Positions 18,201-26,350 of a stretch of DNA of 64,000 nucleotides are shown piece by piece (positions within the stretch are counted from its first letter, which is position 1; each line of letters begins with the position of its first letter). Under the pieces are notes generated by a model. It saw nothing but the letters and a program-made list of their open reading frames with translations. It had not been told where the DNA came from and ran no database searches. The stretch is from contig JAURAI010000006.1 of assembly GCA_030829545.1 (NCBI GenBank), positions 62,001 through 126,000 of the forward strand, written 5' to 3'. The position numbers and the translations under genes were made by a program. Source of the DNA: Candidatus Poseidonia sp. GTDB taxonomy: Archaea > Thermoplasmatota > Poseidoniia > Poseidoniales > Poseidoniaceae.

Positions 18201-20173
18201 AGTCTGGTGTCGTTGGATTCAATGCTGTTGCACAAGCGTATGGTGGCCACTGCCCTGCGCATCACCGATACCTCTGCTTGTCGGAACCGATAGATGCTTT
18301 GTTTCATGTCACCGACAATGCAGACGGTGGGGTCCCATAAGCCGCTGGGTCGTGCCGGATCATCAGCATGATGAGCACGACGCCCCCACAGACGAGCAAG
18401 AAGGCGATAATGAGACGGATTGGTATCTTGGTATTCGTCGATGATAAAGGCGCGGAATTGTCGGCGTAATTCGGACAGAATTTGGACTCGTCGGTGCAAA
18501 TCTTCCTGAAGTTGCGGGCGGTCATTCAACAGAGTGAGGGCCCTTGAGATGTGGGAGTCGCCCCATGGTTCGTCTCCCAGCCCATCCAATACATCAATGA
18601 CGTCTGGAGGGTAAAGATGGCGGCATACATCGGGGCAACGGGCCAAGAGTAAATCGGCAGCGAAGCGTTGGAGATCATCAAAATCATGCAATCCATCGAC
18701 GGATTTTCGCCGAGCGAGAATCTGATTGCATCCCTGGTGAAGAACAATCAGGTCGCTAAGCACCTCCATTTGAAGCGATGGTGAAACGTAGGTGTTTCGT
18801 TCACCCGGTTCGACTGGAATCGGTTCTTCAAGGGGGTCCAGCCGCAAGGGACAATCAAGAGGCATTCCATCAAATCCATTTCCAGGGTTGAGTAAGAAGG
18901 CAGACCTTGCAAGCAGAGAAATGAGTTTCCCCGTTGATGTTTCGAGGTGTCGTTTGATGTCGTTGATGCGATTTGATGAACGCAGGTACAACGCGTCTTT
19001 ATCATCTTTTGAAAGGCCCACTGCATTGATTTTCGAGGTGACTCCAGAAGGCCATTTGTCGCCCTTCGGCAAGGTGTTACTTGGGAAAAACGTCGGGTTT
19101 CCTTTGACCAATCCCGACGAGGTTGCGAGGCCGAGAAGGATCTTCCAAACCCAAACCAATTGTTCCCCGGGTTGGTCGGGAAGAGGCTCGCTCAGTGTTC
19201 GAACCAAGTGGTTAAACCGAGTCAATTCCGTATCTGCTTCGGCTGGATGGAGGCATGAAGCAGCGTAGGAGAGGAATTCACCGGTCCATCCAGAAATCTG
19301 TTGAGCGAGGGTGCTAACAAAGGTTGGCAGTTCATCTGCCACAGGTTCTGCAATCATGTCCAACAAGATGGAGGCCGGAGCAGGGCCACGGCCGGCCCAA
19401 TCAAGGCCTAAATCTTCAGCACGCTGTATCATAGCGCGGTGAGATTGTTCAACGAAGAGGGACCGGTCCATCAAGCCGCCGAGTACCGTTTCAGCTTGGG
19501 CTTGTCCACCAAGACGGGTGACAAGTCGGTTTCGTGCAAGCAGGAATTCTTCGTGGTGGTGAAGAACGCCTGCTTCGTGGGCATCGGAAACGGTACGAAT
19601 TCTCCACACTGCATTCAATGTATCATTCAACATCAACGGAGCCCGTTCTTCTGAAATTTGCTGGTGGGAAGGATAGAGGGCTACTAGGTCGATGTAGGGC
19701 TGAACCAAACGATTGAGAAAGGCATCGATGGTTGAAATGGGGGCTTCGTCCAAACCAGAAAGTAACATTTCAACATCGGAATCGTGACGCAATCGTGGGT
19801 CGTAGATACCATCGTCATCGCCATAGGCAAGGGGTTGAGCACGACTTTGAGCCAGCCGGTCTCGAATTCGCGCCTTCAGTTCAGCGGCGGCTTTTCTCGT
19901 GAAGGTGATGGCTACAACCTCAGAAGGCAACAATCCCTTCCAAGCCTCAAGTTCAGTTCGTTCTCGCTTCGGTGCTCGTAATGCGCCATGACCGCTGAGT
20001 GGCACGCGGGGCCCGGGTGGCGTCATGTGTGTTGCTCTCTGTTCAGAGGCGATCAAGTGCTGAACATAACGCTCGGCCATCACCGTTGTTTTCCCGGTAC
20101 CTGCGCCTGCATCCAGGGCAATGTGTCGGTCAAGGTCCAAACCAAGGCGCTGACTTTTGTTGAAGTCAACCAT
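15251..20173 (-). CDS. addA: AddA/RecB-like helicase-nuclease
   Basis: This 1640-residue protein combines a UvrD-type (SF1A) helicase with a C-terminal RecB-family nuclease. Helicase motifs are NKSQ (Q motif), Walker A AGAGTGKT (22-29), VVAITFTRKAAAELK, Walker B IIDEYQDTNP, VGDMKQSIYRFR, TIHGSKGLQAPVV and YVALTRVKDRLIITG. The nuclease has GRADLVLAL, VVDLKTQ and HRLQLTLY (the Q-L-x-x-Y motif). It also has a cysteine set (C in NACPRKYW, then CEQC and RRCG near the end) that would hold a 4Fe-4S cluster. Together with the AddB-like neighbour it should resect double-strand ends for recombination. ATG 20173 is chosen because GGAGGTGGA lies just upstream and its A overlaps the neighbour's stop (TGATG). 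A start at 20227 would need an odd hydrophobic leader. Confidence 0.85.
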   Translation of the reverse strand: MVDFNKSQRLGLDLDRHIALDAGAGTGKTTVMAERYVQHLIASEQRATHMTPPGPRVPLSGHGALRAPKRERTELEAWKGLLPSEVVAITFTRKAAAELKARIRDRLAQSRAQPLAYGDDDGIYDPRLRHDSDVEMLLSGLDEAPISTIDAFLNRLVQPYIDLVALYPSHQQISEERAPLMLNDTLNAVWRIRTVSDAHEAGVLHHHEEFLLARNRLVTRLGGQAQAETVLGGLMDRSLFVEQSHRAMIQRAEDLGLDWAGRGPAPASILLDMIAEPVADELPTFVSTLAQQISGWTGEFLSYAASCLHPAEADTELTRFNHLVRTLSEPLPDQPGEQLVWVWKILLGLATSSGLVKGNPTFFPSNTLPKGDKWPSGVTSKINAVGLSKDDKDALYLRSSNRINDIKRHLETSTGKLISLLARSAFLLNPGNGFDGMPLDCPLRLDPLEEPIPVEPGERNTYVSPSLQMEVLSDLIVLHQGCNQILARRKSVDGLHDFDDLQRFAADLLLARCPDVCRHLYPPDVIDVLDGLGDEPWGDSHISRALTLLNDRPQLQEDLHRRVQILSELRRQFRAFIIDEYQDTNPSHYRLLARLWGRRAHHADDPARPSGLWDPTVCIVGDMKQSIYRFRQAEVSVMRRAVATIRLCNSIESNDTRLDHMRQAGCGRDPRPVGAGGETGSFSNEHTGEESAPHTFVPFDEEDVEGQPAITGDRLLRRIEGHIDLTSNHRTRHDLMESMNDMFDEVFDPRYHALPGDWHAEAQRLRPACELEDPGVLEWLLPIQGQLQDVSTNLDTPLNTFEDPNAKGFQLEHELLADRVQSLLDKRPTQVWSAPDAGWITIEESGPDVRPEDIMILINSRTHLPDMVERLRARGIPVMADRQGLLLLQPVVQPLMSLLALMANPCLRKAGIEFARSAVVGMTDSRVHTAFSSLEEGSSVWPCLIENAPTPAVGALLERLHQRSSWGAIYDVFDDVLDHSDLFVVYCDDAQRQHAEAWLGMIHSIGSEVGHDASALYRRMGELRTLGRQGPQAITRPGQAAVQIMTIHGSKGLQAPVVMVTGLFSAGMADASISVQDNVLVTPQVIAGRLQPYVAKDRPEDGLWAFASQMNKAQDKAELRRKFYVALTRVKDRLIITGSPGDRSTFNQDSGALSVKIKPDPRTMGRMFVEGLRRAAWRANDAASPWLLPGDAEKDELPLFDPSKEEVDINPAHLFASSPLGQDGVQGIRIYHHPSCFGTQELVSPQQRARDLQERLGEHVEVETSLSHPFAYDRAIKGAAHHLDATNACPRKYWLEHVKGWVSEPFRFPNTEASEFTPPSWPEATEFGLMMHRVLEIGLRNPLDIIATQAPLDREWLHESEDEVLASSTTIARVMNEFGYGETQAEGTPEAMWRDRLMHIAGLIDKGILGQWVKGDRLHHYQVEAVRTELPFFHRHEIDTSSTPVSVFSPQGNTEQTLVRQVTMDFSGRADLVLALADEEGRGALQVVDLKTQGCLQPFNETDHTKGHGLQATPPTTTTLEPIGPYERAILDEHRLQLTLYSMALEAIEQRKPKEHQRSVLPPAILIGANGRMVQLTVKEFEQARTELLDHLFWRSMIHLNPETEAPPRLSAGTKRCEQCPFYRGDIRRCGPEGEPLGLQ

Positions 20174-23100
20174 CAAAATCCACCTCCAGAATAGGTCGAA
20201 ACAGCACAAGAATGCGAGAGGGCACAATAATCACAATGCTGACCCGGCGTCGGATTCACGCGTCCAGAGGCCGCCGTAACAACAGCTCGTTGTGCCACGA
20301 TTAAGCGTTCATGAAGCCAGGTACGGAAGGGTGTACGGTGCAGATGTTCATCACTGAGTGCAGGGAATTGGAAGGGGAAATAATCTGTAATCTCTCCAAT
20401 TTCTAATTCCTCACGCAACTGCATCAGGTCGCTATCAAGTTCGACGTAGTGAACGGTGTTTTCACCAATTTCACTGGCCCCCACGCCAATCACTCGGTCG
20501 TTGGGGTGCAATACCTCCCATGCCCTTGCATAAAGTGCTAATTGAAGGTCTTCAAACAGGCTACGTGCATGACGTAGACCTTCGCTTTTAGGCTTCGGGC
20601 CGTGGACTGTTTTGAGGTCGCGAATGATTACCAAACGTTGGGCTGAACGCGGCATACCGTCAAGCGGGTAAGGGGAGTCAAAGCTTGCTTCGCCCAAGAT
20701 GCCCGCTTTTTCGAGTTCCTTTCGCTGCGATTCCGAGGGGAGGAATACATCCACTCTGTCAGCAAAACCAAAGAGTTCGAACTCTGTTTCGTGACCGTCC
20801 ACATCAACAGCGATGGTGACTGATTTTTCTCGGCCCTTTACCGTCGCCCATTCTGAAGCGACGGGAGCGGCTTGACGCAGTGTGAGGTCTGCATGGAGCA
20901 TTCGGGCGAGACGCCCGCTGGCTGGTAAACTGATTTCTCCTTCAAGATAAGCTCTCCAATCTTCTGGACTTGCATCTACCAAATCCCTGGTGCGATGAAC
21001 AGACACAGCATTGTGACGGCCAAGCCAAAGAACATCATTTTGGAGGAAATGAAGGATGGCTTGCCACCCTGCGTCGTCAACGCCCATTGGCCCCAAATGA
21101 AGCGGTTGAACGTTGGACAGTGATTCTTTGGTGACTTCGAGCCCGTGACCTTCAAGCAAGGCGGCTTCTGCTTGGTGAACGACTTCTCCCCGAATACGAA
21201 GATTGACGTCTTCCGAACTTTCACCAGCCTCATCGTCAGCCTTCAGAACCTGTTTTGTCCACGCTTGCCGAGGGCATTTGAGCCAAGCCTCCAGGCGGCT
21301 TGGAGACCAGGTCTTGCGAGTTATTTCCTGTTCGATCGTTCCGAACCGCTCACCCAAGTTCAACCCATCAGGCTGGTATGCCGGTAGCGGACGCGGGTCT
21401 ACGGAAGGAGCCAGTTTCTTCTCGTCCTTGAAACCGAGATGGGGCCATGCAGGTGAAAGGCTTCCTCTTGCTTTCAGTGAAGCTTTTGTCGGCCGTAGAA
21501 TCACGGCTTCGGTACTCAGAAGGTTTTGACGCTGCTCCCAACCAAACGCCTCTCCTGCATTCAAATGACGCACCTGTGGTTGACGCCGTTGCCGATCCGC
21601 CTGTATGCCTGATTCAAAGGCATGAAGGGTGACTTCGCCGTTGATTGGATTTGCTTCAACGGATTGGTTATTGGTGAGGTCAAGTCCCAATTGTTGACGT
21701 TGATCTCGCCCTTGATGGCCGTGGCGAACAAGACGCGAAACCTGCCTCTGATGATCAAAACTGTACTGTTGGGGGGAAAGCCAACTGCCATGCCCCCGTT
21801 CTCTAACGACCCACCTCCATGGATGCGCTGCATCGCCTCCCTCATATGCAGATGAGGGGAGGAACGATGGGGCGTTTCTCATCCTGTCCCATTCTTTGGA
21901 ACGACGTATATCGCTAAACCATTCAGCAAGAGGAGCACTTGGACCACCACCTTCTTCGGGACTTGAGTCAAATACGATGATGTGAGGTGCTGCATTGAAC
22001 AAATGGCGAAGGTGATGGCGTCCTTTGCGGATAGGGCCATCGGTTTGAAAGACGCCAAGCTCGAGGAGAGCTTTTGCATCAAGCCATGGAACAACGGGGC
22101 TTTTCATGGGCCATGAATCAACATCCAAGCCAGCAAGCACAATGAGATCGGCTTCGCAACCAAGGGCTTCCTCTGGCGTGATGACATCGATGAATGGTGT
22201 GGAAGACTCGCTGTGTGGTATCTGCGTACTTTCTCCGACATATTCAATCAAATCAACAAAGGCCTTACCGTCTGCAGGAAAACTTGCGCCAAGGCTCAAC
22301 ATTGATTTCCGGACATCGTTAAGAGCATCCACCAATGTTTGAATGGTCCCCATTCCACTGTCGTGAGGTGCTCTGCGCTGGCGTAGGGATTCGAGATCAA
22401 GCGAACGGACCACGTGCGTCAACCACGCCATCCCTGATGAGGGTGAAGTGGGCATCGGTAAGACCGCTCCCGTGCTGCAACCTTCTACATCGTAACGTAG
22501 GAGGTGCTGATCTTCCTCCATCAGCAGCGGTTTCCACATGTTCATTGTGCAGGCGAGCCACCATTGAGTCTCCTCAAATGCCTGTCTTTTTTCCTCTGGT
22601 CTGCGTTCAGTAAGCGAAGGACGCGCTTGGGAAAGAACACCCAGCCAACGGGCTAAAGCCCCGGGGCCTCCGAGGACATGGAATCGCTCTGCCATGCTTT
22701 CAAGGACGTCCATGTGCGGACGTGGTCGCCATGATTCCTGTGAAGGGTGCAAGAGATCGAGATACGAGTCTGGATTGAACGGTAGGGTTGTTGAAGCAAA
22801 GGTTGCACGGAGTGCTTCAATGGACCAAGCACTCATGCCTTGAGATAATTGTGCGGCTTGAAGCAGCGCATGGTGGACTGGCTGACGACCGAGGGTCGAC
22901 GACGAACGTTGCCATGCAAGGCCGAGTCCTGCCAGCCCGTTCGACCATGCTAATTCTCGGTCTTGAACTGCCCCATCAATGATCAAGACGCGCCCTTCAT
23001 TGCTCTCAAGATAATGCGCTAACAAGGCCATAGTAGCGGGAATGATTTGGTGGCGCTGGTCTACAGGAAGCCGCGTCAGTTGAGTTTGGCGTTCATCAGC

Positions 23101-23976
23101 AACATCGGTGTTCCATGTTTGACCTGCCCCCTTCCACAAGTCATGCTCCGGGACCCAATCGGGCAAAGCATCGCGCTCAACAGAATCTTGGTCGACCAAA
23201 TAGGCACCGTGGTGGCCAAGGCGAAAGGACCCTGGATTGATGAGTTGGTGAATTGGACAAAACCGGGAGAGGAACAAAAGGATGTCTTGCTCAATCTCTG
23301 TAAAGTCTGGTGCTTGGTCCAGCAGGATAATCCCGTCAAGATGACGAGTGTGAAACGGGGGCTCATCAATGGACTGGAGCCGGTCTCGTACGTGTCGAGG
23401 GACCATGGTTGGGTGGCTACCACCAGCCTGTTGTTCGAATTCTCGTACAATGTCACGGTATGCTTCAAGCCCTGGGTTTCCATCCCAGTTGAATGGCTTT
23501 CGGAGGTGCATCACTTCCGAAAAGAGACGGTGCAAACGCTGGGACTTGTTGAAGTTCCATGTCGTTGTTCCAGATGTATGAAGAAGAGGAAATTGATAGG
23601 ACTCGGCAGCCTTGAGGCACATTGAATGAATGACCATGGACGAGCTTGTGTCATTGTCGAGCAGGACGGGGAGGCGCAAATCGGTGTGAAGTGTTCGAAT
23701 CAATTGGTTCAGCGTCATATGATGTTGGGGCGAAACATGGTAGCCTAAACGTTGGAGTTGGTCAAGAGTATGCCGTCGGTGAAGTTCGTTAGGATGAAGC
23801 GTCAGGAAGGAGGGGGTTGGGGTTTCTCCGTAAGCGCTGGTCAGCCATGCGGGGAGGCCGCGCCCAGCCGGTACGTACTCATGTGTTACGTTAACTGACA
23901 TCAGAGGACCACCCATTGTAAGAAGCGTTGGCGACACTTCTTGAAGGTGCCCTCTAAGAATCAATGAGATGAGCAT
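20173..23976 (-). CDS. addB: AddB/RecC-like protein with Fe-S nuclease domain
   Basis: This protein of about 1267 residues pairs with the AddA-like gene, overlapping it by one base. The N-terminal half looks like a decayed helicase. The Walker A position reads VPAGRGLPAW instead of GxGKT, so ATP hydrolysis is unlikely, as in RecC. A later block, ALGCEADLIVLAGLDVDSWP, matches the AddB/RecC motif around helicase V-VI. The C-terminal 350 residues are a PD-(D/E)XK nuclease: SPSRLEAWLKCPR, GFADRVDVF, IRDLKT, LQLALYAR and CDYCALSHSC. The cysteines fit the AddB iron-sulfur 'staple'. The start is uncertain: ATG 23976 is longest, but ATG 23901 (MSVNVTHEYVPAGRG) follows GGTGG and would fit the family better. 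A Chi-like recognition sequence cannot be inferred. Confidence 0.78.
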   Translation of the reverse strand: MLISLILRGHLQEVSPTLLTMGGPLMSVNVTHEYVPAGRGLPAWLTSAYGETPTPSFLTLHPNELHRRHTLDQLQRLGYHVSPQHHMTLNQLIRTLHTDLRLPVLLDNDTSSSMVIHSMCLKAAESYQFPLLHTSGTTTWNFNKSQRLHRLFSEVMHLRKPFNWDGNPGLEAYRDIVREFEQQAGGSHPTMVPRHVRDRLQSIDEPPFHTRHLDGIILLDQAPDFTEIEQDILLFLSRFCPIHQLINPGSFRLGHHGAYLVDQDSVERDALPDWVPEHDLWKGAGQTWNTDVADERQTQLTRLPVDQRHQIIPATMALLAHYLESNEGRVLIIDGAVQDRELAWSNGLAGLGLAWQRSSSTLGRQPVHHALLQAAQLSQGMSAWSIEALRATFASTTLPFNPDSYLDLLHPSQESWRPRPHMDVLESMAERFHVLGGPGALARWLGVLSQARPSLTERRPEEKRQAFEETQWWLACTMNMWKPLLMEEDQHLLRYDVEGCSTGAVLPMPTSPSSGMAWLTHVVRSLDLESLRQRRAPHDSGMGTIQTLVDALNDVRKSMLSLGASFPADGKAFVDLIEYVGESTQIPHSESSTPFIDVITPEEALGCEADLIVLAGLDVDSWPMKSPVVPWLDAKALLELGVFQTDGPIRKGRHHLRHLFNAAPHIIVFDSSPEEGGGPSAPLAEWFSDIRRSKEWDRMRNAPSFLPSSAYEGGDAAHPWRWVVRERGHGSWLSPQQYSFDHQRQVSRLVRHGHQGRDQRQQLGLDLTNNQSVEANPINGEVTLHAFESGIQADRQRRQPQVRHLNAGEAFGWEQRQNLLSTEAVILRPTKASLKARGSLSPAWPHLGFKDEKKLAPSVDPRPLPAYQPDGLNLGERFGTIEQEITRKTWSPSRLEAWLKCPRQAWTKQVLKADDEAGESSEDVNLRIRGEVVHQAEAALLEGHGLEVTKESLSNVQPLHLGPMGVDDAGWQAILHFLQNDVLWLGRHNAVSVHRTRDLVDASPEDWRAYLEGEISLPASGRLARMLHADLTLRQAAPVASEWATVKGREKSVTIAVDVDGHETEFELFGFADRVDVFLPSESQRKELEKAGILGEASFDSPYPLDGMPRSAQRLVIIRDLKTVHGPKPKSEGLRHARSLFEDLQLALYARAWEVLHPNDRVIGVGASEIGENTVHYVELDSDLMQLREELEIGEITDYFPFQFPALSDEHLHRTPFRTWLHERLIVAQRAVVTAASGRVNPTPGQHCDYCALSHSCAVSTYSGGGF

Positions 23977-24128
23977 AATCGGGGTCGAAACAAGAAACCT
24001 AGTTGTTTCTCCTCCAAATTGATGTCGAAATGTTCATTAACCGCCCAGCCTAAGTGATGTTGTGAGCGATTTAGTGGCCAAAATCAGCATTATATGCGGT
24101 TTTGCGCAGTGGGCATTTATACACAAAG

Positions 24129-24136
24129 TTTAAATA
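24129..24136 (+). promoter_or_regulatory. TATA box of the tfb gene
   Basis: TTTAAATA matches the archaeal consensus exactly and is preceded by a purine-rich ACAAAG, a plausible TFB-recognition element. Transcription would begin near 24160, leaving a leader of about 110 bases. Two weaker candidates lie closer to the gene: GATATATT at 24186-24193 and TTTATAGG at 24221-24228. The gene may therefore have more than one start. Confidence 0.55.
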
Positions 24137-24268
24137 GGGCCAGTAACAATAAGAACATGTCAAGATAACAAAGGGACCCGAGCCGGATATATTGAACTCA
24201 TCGAAGAACAATGTGGATTCTTTATAGGTGGTCGAGAAACTTAACTTGAGCAAATGGAGGCAAAAAAG

Positions 24269-25414
24269 ATGGAAAAGAAAGACAAATGCGATGATTGCAG
24301 CGGAACTGATTTTGAGATCGACAACGTTCGAGGTGAGCGTGTCTGTGCCTGTGGCCTTGTATCAGAAATCCCAATGGACGACGCTCAAACGAACAGCAAC
24401 GCAGCTCTCGGCGACAGTCGTACTCACGAAGTCGTCGATCCGCTGGCTATAGCTGGAGAGCGTGCGTCGAGCACGATGATGAATCCGTACGACAAGTACG
24501 ACGCCCACGGAAAGTTGCTCACGCCACAGCAACAAAAACTAGCCCGAACGAACGCTTGGGCTGACCGCAACTCTCAACGCGAGAGTGACCCGATGTTTCG
24601 CCAACTCGTGACGACCATTAAGGAGATTTTCTCCGAAGGCATCGCTAAGGCGGCCGTGCTGCTAGCCAGTGCCACGGCGCGAAAGTTGACTCCACTGCAA
24701 GAGTCGAAGCGCAGGACCCTCACGCCGGGCGAGAAGGCGTTGCTCAAGAACCCGAAGACGTCCATAACGCGCAAACCCGATGGCGTGAAAGGGGATTCTG
24801 ACCGTCAAAACCTCCTTATCATGGCCTTGGCGATTGGCGTACTGGCTCACGAATGGTTCCGAACGGCCCCTATCAACCGCCAAATGCTCATGGAACGCTA
24901 CAACATTACCGAAGCGCAGTTCAAGAACGCCAAGGCCACCATTGCCAAGCACTACAAAGCACGTGTGCGCCAAGGTTGGTCCCAACCCCCTGCCGTGCTC
25001 CACCGTGCTGCCTTGCGAGCAGACCAACTTGACATCGCCGTTGAAAACCTCATTCAGGCCCTCTCCCCTCGATTTACGGACGAGAAGATGGATGCTGTCA
25101 TGGAAGTCTTCTGGAACATGCTCACTCTCATCGGAGAGCCTTCACCTGAAGCCACCACGAGCAACGTTCCAATCAACATGATTGCGGCCTGTGTCATGTA
25201 TGCCGCACTGGATTCGCTCAGCCTGGCTCATCAAAACCTCGCCTGCATTGCTCGAGCTGTGTCTCTCTCTGGCGCTGGCGTCAAGAGTCGCCTGCAGGTC
25301 ATCAAAGACTTGGTCGAAAGCGGTGTCTTCGCCGAAGGCGCCATCCTCTTCAAGAAAGATAGCAATGCTACTGAAGCCGCGGAAGAAGGCACTGAAGAGG
25401 GCACTGAAGAGTAG
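24269..25414 (+). CDS. tfb: Transcription initiation factor B (TFB), divergent
   Basis: TFB bridges TBP at the TATA box and RNA polymerase. The N-terminal zinc ribbon uses C7, C10, C26 and C28. The second knuckle is CAC (C-x-C) instead of the usual CxxC. B-reader/linker traces follow (VVDPLAIAGERASST, then YDAHGKLLTPQQQKLARTNAWADRN). The two cyclin repeats are divergent, with a basic insertion (KLTPLQESKRRTLTPGEKAL, then KTSITRKPDG) in the first. The second runs from about residue 245 to 360, with the recognition-helix-like stretch ARAVSLSGAGVKSRLQVIKDL. The tail is acidic (EEGTEEGTEE). At 381 residues it is longer than the usual 300 or so. ATG 24269 follows GGAGG by 8 bases; ATG 24254 is in frame but overlaps that site. 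Sequence divergence suggests one of several TFBs rather than the housekeeping copy. Confidence 0.8.
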   Translation: MEKKDKCDDCSGTDFEIDNVRGERVCACGLVSEIPMDDAQTNSNAALGDSRTHEVVDPLAIAGERASSTMMNPYDKYDAHGKLLTPQQQKLARTNAWADRNSQRESDPMFRQLVTTIKEIFSEGIAKAAVLLASATARKLTPLQESKRRTLTPGEKALLKNPKTSITRKPDGVKGDSDRQNLLIMALAIGVLAHEWFRTAPINRQMLMERYNITEAQFKNAKATIAKHYKARVRQGWSQPPAVLHRAALRADQLDIAVENLIQALSPRFTDEKMDAVMEVFWNMLTLIGEPSPEATTSNVPINMIAACVMYAALDSLSLAHQNLACIARAVSLSGAGVKSRLQVIKDLVESGVFAEGAILFKKDSNATEAAEEGTEEGTEE

Positions 25415-25453
25415 GTAGCGGGTTTCTTATTCCATGATGCCTTCGGGCGGTGT

Positions 25454-26350
25454 ATGCGACGACTCTTGAGTCTCTTTGCAGCAGCAGCGCTCCTCGTCAT
25501 TTGCTTACCTGTCCACTCTGCACTACCGCCAGTACCCGTCGAACAAGGGATGATCTTTGGTGGGCAGTGGAGCCATGCGAACAACAGTACGGCTACCGTA
25601 ACCAATCTCAGCGACCTTCCGGCAGTGGTGGAAGTATACACCGCCACCTGGTGTGAGAATTGCGTTGATGTTGAACACGGCCTCGACGATGTTCAGGCTG
25701 AGGGTGCTCTTCAGCAGTACCACATCCACCGGGCTGTTGCCGAAAGCCAAGATCCGTTTGGCAAGGAGGATCTGGACTACCGTTGGAAAAACAGGTACGG
25801 AGCAACGTCGATCACCGATGGTCAACAGCCCCCGGGTGTTGTGTTCAATGGAACGATGATGAAGGAAGGTAGCGTGACCGATGAGGCCTCGCTCTACGTC
25901 GAGTTTTTCAACATGGCAAATCAAAGCCTCGGGCTTGGTGATGGCTCAACATCCTTCTCATGGACGCCGACAGGAACGCAACGTGGAACTGTCACATGGG
26001 CATTGGACATCGAGGATGTCCATTTAGAGAATGCCACGCTTGAAGTCACCGCTTGGGTGGTTGAAACCGGAGCAGAGTTTGAAGAAGGCACCAATGGCCT
26101 GGGAACCTACCCGCACATCTTGAGGGACATTTTCTTCCTCGGAGAAGAACGCCAAGGTACTGCATCCATTGAGTTGCCACCAGCATTTGATGGTGATGAC
26201 CTTGAAGTGCACCTCATCTACCAAGTCAATCCGATTGTTGTTGAAGAAGAACTTGATGAGCCAAAGGAAAGCGAAGACACTCCTGCTCTTTCATTTGTTG
26301 CGACCATGGCGGCCCTTGTGATGGCTTCAGTCACTCGTCGTAACGATTGA
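25454..26350 (+). CDS. Secreted thioredoxin-like protein with C-terminal anchor
   Basis: This 298-residue protein has a signal peptide (MRRLLSLFAAAALLVICLP). It is followed by a thioredoxin-fold core with a redox pair in YTATWCENCVDVEHGL (C-x-x-C, about residues 71-74) and a late cis-proline site, GQQPPGVVFNG. A beta-sandwich region of about 110 residues follows, then a C-terminal P-A-L-S-F motif, a short hydrophobic helix and a basic RRND end. That tripartite tail resembles archaeal sorting signals such as PGF-CTERM. It may form or reshuffle disulfides of surface proteins outside the cell. It begins 40 bases after tfb. Its last 20 bases overlap the 3' end of the convergent 800-residue gene. 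Confidence 0.7.
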   Translation: MRRLLSLFAAAALLVICLPVHSALPPVPVEQGMIFGGQWSHANNSTATVTNLSDLPAVVEVYTATWCENCVDVEHGLDDVQAEGALQQYHIHRAVAESQDPFGKEDLDYRWKNRYGATSITDGQQPPGVVFNGTMMKEGSVTDEASLYVEFFNMANQSLGLGDGSTSFSWTPTGTQRGTVTWALDIEDVHLENATLEVTAWVVETGAEFEEGTNGLGTYPHILRDIFFLGEERQGTASIELPPAFDGDDLEVHLIYQVNPIVVEEELDEPKESEDTPALSFVATMAALVMASVTRRND

